A stretch of DNA of 9,417 nt from Spirochaetaceae bacterium (lineage in GTDB: Bacteria; Spirochaetota; Spirochaetia; Sphaerochaetales; Sphaerochaetaceae). Shown piece by piece: positions 5,242 to 9,417 of this stretch; the stretch's first letter is position 1; each line of letters starts with the position of its first letter. Location: NCBI GenBank assembly GCA_016649775.1, contig JAENWY010000074.1:1-9417 (forward strand), given 5' to 3'. The position numbers were made by a program, and so were the translations under genes. A model generated the notes under the pieces. That model did not search any database. It saw only the letters and a program-made list of their open reading frames with translations, and was not told the origin of the DNA.

Positions 5242-6489
5242 GTGAATTTATCTAACAAAACTGAAGGTATTGTTTTTATTAACCTACCTAAAGAACTAGA
5301 ACAAACTATTGGAGATTTTAAAGTAGATCCAACTATTCCTATCCCATTACAATTGCCTGAAAATCATAATCGAATGGAAGCTGAAGATGTTAGCATTGAA
5401 AGACTAATTGCTGGAATGTTAAAGATTATTGCTTGGAATCCTGAGCATGAACATTTTGAATATTATAGGAATTTTGTTCTTTACTCTCAGCCAGAAGCGG
5501 TCTCACAATTAAATATAGCGGCTATTGCTAAAGAGAAAAAAGAAGACTATGAATTTAGTGAAGAACTATTTTTGGCAGTTAATCATCTTATTCCTCAAAG
5601 CGCCTCTTTCATCAATCTTGCTACTCATTATGCAAAGAGAGCAACTTTAGCTGAAGATAAAGAAGGTAAAGATGCTCTATATGATTATTTTCAACAAAAG
5701 ACAATTGATACATTAATAGAAGGTCTAGAAAAAAATCTAAATGATCCTGATTTATTATGTGAAATTGGTTATTTTCACATTTACCAAAACAACATCGATA
5801 GTGCAAGAGACTTTTTTGAAAAATTTATGGAAAATGCATCTGAAGAAGACAAAAGACGTGAAAGAATTGGTAATGTTTTAAAAGATATCAACAATAAACT
5901 TACAAATGACGCTTCATTGCTTCAAGCATATGATGAAATTCAATTATGCAATGAAGATAAAGCTATTGAATTACTTAATAAATATTTAGCAAATAATAAT
6001 GATATATGGAATGCACACTTTTTAAAAGGTTGGGCACTTCGTCGTAAATTAAAATTTGAAGAAGCTAAAGATTCTTTCTTAGAATGCATTAAACTAGGCG
6101 AAAGCAATAGCGAAATTTACAATGAACTATCTATTTGTGCTCTTGAAGAAGGACATAAAGAATTATCAATTTATTATTTAGACAGTGCACTTGATCTTGA
6201 ACCAGAAAATCTTAAAATTCTAACTAATTTAGCATTTCTTAAAATAGAAGAAAAAGATTATGATAAAGCAAGATATCTATTAGAAAAAGCAAGAGCTCTT
6301 GATGAACAAGATCCACTTGTTATTCACTTATCTAATGCTTATTGCAATGCTACAGGAGAAATTTTAGAAGAGCCAATTATTGAAGAATCTGTCGCAGACA
6401 TTACTCAATATGAGGAAATAAGTGGTCAATCTCATCATGCACCAAGAAATATGGAAGATGAATCAATTATAATTGGAGATGATAATTAG
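5242..6489 (+). CDS. Tetratricopeptide-repeat protein of unknown function
   Basis: A 415-residue acidic cytoplasmic protein with no signal peptide or membrane segment. The C-terminal half carries at least three TPR units with the usual W/L-G-A-P spacing: about 254-287 (WNAHFLKGWALRRKLKFEEA), 289-321 (IYNELSICALEEGHKELSIYYLDSALDLEP) and 323-356 (LTNLAFLKIEEKDYDKARYLLEKARALD). A weaker one lies near 170-197. Residues 1-110 are not repeat-like, and the last 45 are low-complexity and acidic. TPRs bind other proteins; the partner is unknown. The GTG start is supported by AAGGAA (5230-5235) six bases upstream. There is no room for a separate promoter after the 6S RNA terminator, so expression probably depends on the 6S promoter or one inside the 6S gene. 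One base separates its TAG from the tsaE ATG, so the two are cotranscribed. Confidence 0.9.
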   Translation: MNLSNKTEGIVFINLPKELEQTIGDFKVDPTIPIPLQLPENHNRMEAEDVSIERLIAGMLKIIAWNPEHEHFEYYRNFVLYSQPEAVSQLNIAAIAKEKKEDYEFSEELFLAVNHLIPQSASFINLATHYAKRATLAEDKEGKDALYDYFQQKTIDTLIEGLEKNLNDPDLLCEIGYFHIYQNNIDSARDFFEKFMENASEEDKRRERIGNVLKDINNKLTNDASLLQAYDEIQLCNEDKAIELLNKYLANNNDIWNAHFLKGWALRRKLKFEEAKDSFLECIKLGESNSEIYNELSICALEEGHKELSIYYLDSALDLEPENLKILTNLAFLKIEEKDYDKARYLLEKARALDEQDPLVIHLSNAYCNATGEILEEPIIEESVADITQYEEISGQSHHAPRNMEDESIIIGDDN

Positions 6490-6490
6490 A

Positions 6491-6910
6491 ATGGAATTTA
6501 TTAGTCATAGTACCCAAGAAACACTGAATTTTGGAAAAGAACTTGGTCCTAAGCTTAAATCAGGTTCAGTAATATCCCTAAGAGGTAGTCTTGGATCTGG
6601 TAAGACAATAATTGCAAAAGGTATTGCCGAATATTTAAATATTAATGAAGCTATTGTTTCACCTACTTTCACAATTCTTCAAGAATACGAAGGTGATAAA
6701 TCACTTTATCACATGGATTTATATCGTATTTCTGGTTGTGATGAATTTGAATTGATGGGTGGCGAAGAAATGCTGTATGGCGATGGTATTACATTAATTG
6801 AATGGTCAGAAAAAATTGATGAAATGCTTCCTGAAGATACTATTTACATTGATTTAACAATTGAAGAGAATCAAGACAGAATTATTAACGTAAAAGGTCT
6901 TGAAGATTAA
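6491..6910 (+). CDS. tsaE: tRNA threonylcarbamoyladenosine biosynthesis ATPase TsaE
   Basis: A 139-residue P-loop ATPase that works with TsaB and TsaD to place the threonylcarbamoyl group on A37 of ANN-reading tRNAs. Walker A is GSLGSGKT (32-39), followed by the family motif SPTFTIL (57-63), then YHMDLYRI (73-80) and LIEWSEKI (102-109), all in normal order. Length is that of the family. The frame is open further upstream, with TTG at 6473 and ATG at 6479, but ATG 6491 gives the canonical N-terminus and starts one base after the TPR stop; GGAG at 6475-6478 is 12 bases before it, a rather long gap, so translational coupling is likely. tsaB follows after ten bases. Partners tsaC and tsaD are not in this window. 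Confidence 0.95.
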   Translation: MEFISHSTQETLNFGKELGPKLKSGSVISLRGSLGSGKTIIAKGIAEYLNINEAIVSPTFTILQEYEGDKSLYHMDLYRISGCDEFELMGGEEMLYGDGITLIEWSEKIDEMLPEDTIYIDLTIEENQDRIINVKGLED

Positions 6911-6920
6911 GAAGGGATTT

Positions 6921-7631
6921 ATGAAAATATTAGCTGTAGATACAAGTACTCAAGCTATGAACATAGCTATTATCAATGATAAAAAGCAAACATCATTTCA
7001 CCATATAGGGAAAATTGAACATAGTGAAAATTTAATTCCAAAAATTATTAAACTTACTGAAGAAATGGGTTTAACACTAAAAGACTATGATTTACTAGTT
7101 TGTCCCAAAGGGCCCGGTTCATTTACTGGACTAAGAATAGGAATGAGTGCATTAAAAGGTATTAGTGTTGGAACAAATACTCCGTTAGTTGCAGTAGATA
7201 CTAATCTTGTTTTAGCTTCCCAAGTTTCATATTTTGATGGAACTGTTGTACCTGTAATTGATGCAAAAAAAAGAAGATTCTACACTGCTTTGTTTAAAGA
7301 TGGACAAAGAATAACTAAAGATATTGATACTAACGAAGAAGAATTTATTGAACTATTAACTGGTGAAGAAAGAGTATTATTTACAGGACCTGATGCACAA
7401 ACTTTTTATAATCAATTACTTGCAAAAGGTTTGTTAGAAACTTATCCAAATATTAAGTGTTTTATTGATAATGGGACTCATGATTTTGCAATAACACTTG
7501 CATCTTTAGGTGAAAATGAATTTAATTTAAATGGTGCATCTGAATTAGGATTTGGACCAACTTACATACGAAAAAGTGATGCCGAAGTTTCTCTAGAAAA
7601 TAAAATCAAAGAAATGAACAAATTAACATAA
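6921..7631 (+). CDS. tsaB: tRNA threonylcarbamoyladenosine biosynthesis protein TsaB
   Basis: A 236-residue ASKHA-fold protein that pairs with the catalytic subunit TsaD in t6A synthesis. It begins MKILAVDTSTQ, has the hallmark GPGSFTGLRIG (64-74), VVPVIDAKKRRFY (109-121) with the usual DAR/DAKR-type motif, and ends with GPTYIRKSDAE (212-222). Length is normal for TsaB. The ATG at 6921 is preferred over the ATG at 6900, which lies inside tsaE: AAGAAGGG lies about five bases before it and the product then starts as the family does. It is the last gene before the terminator at 7676-7711. The last 14 residues or so (SLENKIKEMNKLT) are a charged extension of no known role. Confidence 0.95.
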   Translation: MKILAVDTSTQAMNIAIINDKKQTSFHHIGKIEHSENLIPKIIKLTEEMGLTLKDYDLLVCPKGPGSFTGLRIGMSALKGISVGTNTPLVAVDTNLVLASQVSYFDGTVVPVIDAKKRRFYTALFKDGQRITKDIDTNEEEFIELLTGEERVLFTGPDAQTFYNQLLAKGLLETYPNIKCFIDNGTHDFAITLASLGENEFNLNGASELGFGPTYIRKSDAEVSLENKIKEMNKLT

Positions 7632-7675
7632 AATTATTATAAGTAATTTTGTTTTATTTGTTTAAATATTAGAAT

Positions 7676-7711
7676 AGGATTAAACTATACTATTAGTTTT
7701 AATCCTTTTTT
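7676..7711 (+). terminator. Intrinsic terminator of the TPR-tsaE-tsaB operon
   Basis: AGGATTAAACTA (7676-7687) pairs with TAGTTTTAATCCT (7694-7706), twelve pairs with one bulged T and a 6-base loop, and runs into TTTTTT (7706-7711). It starts 44 bases after the tsaB stop. Confidence 0.88.
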
Positions 7712-7714
7712 AAT

Positions 7715-7800
7715 TTATTAACGTATAAGCAATTATAAGTATATTATAATTATATATAATTTAATATTTAGTACTAATTATTAACGTATATTTTATAAGT
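7715..7800 (+). repeat. Pair of two-part direct repeats upstream of trxB
   Basis: TTATTAACGTATA occurs exactly at 7715-7727 and 7778-7790, starts 63 bases apart. Each copy is followed by TTATAAGT (7733-7740 and 7793-7800), after gaps of five and two bases. The second copy ends 22 bases before the trxB -35 box. This could be a pair of regulator sites; the function is unknown. Confidence 0.6.
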
Positions 7801-7821
7801 GTGACTAAGTAACTTTATTTT

Positions 7822-7849
7822 TTGATAAACTTTAGTTATATTATATAAG
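7822..7849 (+). promoter_or_regulatory. Probable promoter of trxB
   Basis: TTGATA (7822-7827), a 16-base spacer and TATAAG (7844-7849) each match the consensus at 5 of 6 positions. Transcription would start near 7856, leaving a leader of about 41 bases with AAAAGGA (7883-7889) seven bases before the trxB ATG. Confidence 0.6.
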
Positions 7850-7896
7850 GTAATACGCTAAAACAAAAAAATAAAAATATATAAAAGGATATAATA

Positions 7897-8826
7897 ATGA
7901 TTAAGACTGATATTTTAATAATTGGTGGTGGAGCTGCAGGTTTATCGGCTGGTCAATACGGAGCAAGGGCTGGTAGAGATGTAGTAATTGTAGAAGCTTT
8001 AATGATAGGAGGCCAATTAGCTTACATTGATTCAATTGAAAATTATCCAGGTATTGATAAACCAATTAGTGGATTTGAAATTGCTGAAATGCTTCAAAAA
8101 CAAGCAGAAAAATTTGGTACAAAAATTGTATATGATGAATTTGTTTCATTTGAAAAGAAAAATGATACTTTTTTTGTTAAATTGAATGAAGATGAAGTAG
8201 AAGCTAAAACTTTAATTTGGGCTACCGGTGCAAAACATAGACATATCGACATTCCCGGTGAAGAAGAGTTAAATGGCCGTGGTGTCTCATACTGTGGAAC
8301 TTGTGATGGTGCATTCTTTAAAAACCAAACAATTTTTATTGTAGGTGGTGGGGATACAGCTTTAACTGATGCCCTATTTTTAAATAAATTATCAGATGAT
8401 GTAACAATAGTTCATAGAAGAAATAGATTCAGGGCGCAACAGAATCTAATTGATTTAATTGAAAAATCTTCAATTAAAACAATTATGGAAGTTAAACCAA
8501 TAGAAATTCTTGGTGAAGATAATAAAGTATCTGCAATAGTACTTGAAGATGTTAATACAGGCGAAAAAACAACTCATAAAACAAAAGCAGTATTTATATT
8601 TGCAGGCATGCTTCCACAAACTCAATTACTACCTAAAGAGCTTTTAGATAATTATGGATATGTAAACACTAACCAAAATATGGAAACTTCTATTCCAGGA
8701 TTTTATGCAATTGGTGATGTAAGAGACACACCTTTTAGACAAGTAATTACGGCAGCAAGTGATGGTGCAATTGCAGCCCATTCAGCTAGTGAATATATTG
8801 ATAATATTAGTGGAAATTCTTACTAA
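7897..8826 (+). CDS. trxB: Thioredoxin reductase (NADPH)
   Basis: A 309-residue flavoenzyme of the low-molecular-weight type that passes electrons from NADPH through FAD and a disulfide to thioredoxin. Domains in order: the FAD-binding loop IIGGGAAGLSA (8-18) with GGQLAYIDSIENYPG (38-52); WATGAKHR (108-115); the redox motif CGTCDGAFF with Cys133 and Cys136; the NADPH loop IVGGGDTALTDAL (148-160) with HRRNRFRA (173-180), whose arginines select NADPH; and the second FAD motif AIGDVRDTPFRQV (271-283). Length is normal and no thioredoxin domain is fused. The active site is CGTC where CATC or CVTC is usual. AAAAGGA supports the ATG at 7897. No trxA lies next to it; the gene stands alone. Its 3' side has only a weak all-AT hairpin (8827-8844), so transcripts may run on to the terminator at 9187-9228. 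Confidence 0.96.
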   Translation: MIKTDILIIGGGAAGLSAGQYGARAGRDVVIVEALMIGGQLAYIDSIENYPGIDKPISGFEIAEMLQKQAEKFGTKIVYDEFVSFEKKNDTFFVKLNEDEVEAKTLIWATGAKHRHIDIPGEEELNGRGVSYCGTCDGAFFKNQTIFIVGGGDTALTDALFLNKLSDDVTIVHRRNRFRAQQNLIDLIEKSSIKTIMEVKPIEILGEDNKVSAIVLEDVNTGEKTTHKTKAVFIFAGMLPQTQLLPKELLDNYGYVNTNQNMETSIPGFYAIGDVRDTPFRQVITAASDGAIAAHSASEYIDNISGNSY

Positions 8827-9186
8827 ATTTTAATTTAATAAAATCCATTTTTGTACATTGATGAGGAATTTTGACACAAACCCTTATTTTAAAGCTTAAT
8901 TCAAATATAATTAACTAAACCATAAAAGAATTGAGTTTTCAAAGGTTAAGTTTAATAAAATTTATATCCCTATTATAGATTAACAGGTAAACTAAAAAGG
9001 AGTAAATTCCAATTTGAAAAATCGTACCATTAATTTCTAATTAACCTAAGACTGCTATTTAAAAGCCTTTTTGAATGCTAATATTTAATATCAATTGGGA
9101 TATACGTATTACACGTAAATGTTAAGTCTCTCTATTTGAGTATCAACACTTTGCAAAAAGGGATTTATTTAATATAATAATAATTT
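8827..9186. other. Gene-free stretch after trxB
   Basis: All six frames are broken by frequent stops; the longest open pieces are too short and too AT-driven to call. Items of note: the TTGACA box at 8871; a strong ribosome-binding-like AAAAAGGAG at 8995-9001 and upstream, followed 11 bases on by an 8-codon TTG frame reading MKNRTINF; and a small hairpin of TACGT (9103-9107) with ACGTA (9113-9117). I recognise no tRNA, tmRNA, RNase P RNA, SRP RNA or riboswitch consensus. Together with the terminator at its end it could be an unrecognised RNA gene or a long trxB 3' untranslated region. Confidence 0.4.
8871..8900 (+). promoter_or_regulatory. Possible promoter downstream of trxB with perfect TTGACA box
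   Basis: TTGACA at 8871-8876 is a perfect -35. CTTAAT at 8895-8900, 18 bases on, is a 4-of-6 match to the -10. Transcription would start near 8907. No gene follows within the window before the terminator at 9187-9228. Confidence 0.35.
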
Positions 9187-9228
9187 GGGTTATTACAAAA
9201 GTAAACTGTTTTTGTAGTGCCCTTTTTT
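9187..9228 (+). terminator. Strong intrinsic terminator with no gene directly upstream
   Basis: TACAAAA (9194-9200) pairs with TTTTGTA (9210-9216), extended outward by T-G, A-T and T-G pairs, one bulged T, then GGG (9187-9189) with CCC (9220-9222), and six T residues (9223-9228). That makes about 13 pairs. The previous stop codon on this strand, that of trxB, is 360 bases back. Confidence 0.85.
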
Positions 9229-9252
9229 AATTTTTATTAAAAATTTTACATT

Positions 9253-9417
9253 TTATATTTTTTTTTCGGTCAAATATAATTCATTAGCAGATATATCTAG
9301 TGTATCTAGACTCATTTGCGGTTTTCCAATATACGGCTCTTCACTCTATCTTTTTAGAAATTAGTATTTCCATTAATGCCACTTTTAGCACTAATAAAAT
9401 CCCAATCTCTCTAATTC
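9253..9417 (-). pseudogene. Coding-like broken remnant at the right edge
   Basis: On the minus strand, 9410-9354 reads RDWDFISAKSGINGNTNF then TAA. A different frame at 9345-9253 reads SEEPYIGKPQMSLDTLDISANELYLTEKKI then TAA, with a TAG just before it at 9348-9346. Another TAG at 9413-9411 precedes the first piece. Both pieces have balanced, protein-like composition unlike the K/N/I/F-rich noise elsewhere in this stretch, and they would join as one C-terminal region if a frameshift and two stops were repaired. I cannot identify a family. The alternative is chance, or a short real gene starting at ATG 9315. The + strand is also open here over about 30 codons, which weakens the case. Confidence 0.3.

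Noticed and set aside
4594..5806. Small frames at 4594-4776 (+) and 5621-5806 (-)
   Set aside because: Shadow frames of the coiled-coil and TPR genes; their leucine- and histidine-rich makeup is what off-frame reading of those genes gives.
3718..6920. Longer starts for rpmI (3718), tsaE (6473 or 6479) and tsaB (6900)
   Set aside because: Ribosome-site spacing and the normal N-termini of these families favour 3724, 6491 and 6921.
8870..9250. A single + strand frame from ATG 8870 that reads fairly smoothly between many TAA codons, as if stops were recoded or a gene were decayed
   Set aside because: About twelve stops in roughly 125 codons is close to chance for such AT-rich DNA, and the residues are the K/N/I/F/Y mix expected from random sequence; confident genes here use TAA as a normal stop.
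1..9417. CRISPR arrays, insertion sequences, tRNA or rRNA genes, or a defence or mobile system
   Set aside because: No regular repeat-spacer array, transposase motif, cloverleaf or cluster of unusual genes was seen; the gene content is housekeeping.

Overview
The window is a low-G+C, gene-dense chromosomal segment of a bacterium. All recognisable genes are housekeeping genes read in the standard code: ATG or GTG starts with AGGAG-like ribosome binding sites, almost all stops TAA, one TAG, and no TGA stop among the confident genes. The gene set (long class II aldolase; infC-rpmI-rplT followed by a coiled-coil gene; 6S RNA, TPR gene, tsaE, tsaB; trxB) and the form of L20 fit a spirochaete best. 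That placement rests on remembered family resemblance, not on a search.

Layout. Positions 1-125 hold no convincing gene, only a good promoter for tatD (126-1013, + strand). A gene on the minus strand (start about 1791, stop at 925) encodes a membrane-anchored protein of unknown role; its 3' end overlaps the 3' end of tatD by 89 bp. It diverges from fba (1910-2902, class II fructose-bisphosphate aldolase), which ends in a clear intrinsic terminator. A well-formed promoter at 2993-3021 then drives infC, rpmI, rplT and a coiled-coil gene (3099-4811), closed by a very long-armed terminator hairpin (4851-4906). Next comes a 6S RNA gene (about 5043-5219), recognised by its closing stem and its conserved 3' hairpin. 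Only 22 bases separate it from a GTG-started TPR gene, followed tightly by tsaE and tsaB (tRNA t6A synthesis) and a terminator at 7676-7711. trxB (7897-8826) has its own promoter, with a spaced 13-nt direct repeat upstream. The last 590 bases hold no intact gene. They contain a perfect TTGACA box, a strong terminator at 9187-9228 with no gene in front of it, and a broken, coding-like stretch on the minus strand at the right edge.

How the parts fit. Two clusters serve translation: initiation factor and ribosomal proteins in one, tRNA modification in the other. The second appears to be headed by the RNA polymerase regulator 6S RNA. Aldolase and thioredoxin reductase are separate single-gene units. 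I saw no mobile element, CRISPR array, tRNA or rRNA. The points most worth a second look are the 6S RNA leading an operon, the in-frame 30-bp repeat across the stop codon of the coiled-coil gene, the orphan transcript candidate at 8871-9228, the tatD tail-to-tail overlap, and the paired repeats upstream of trxB.
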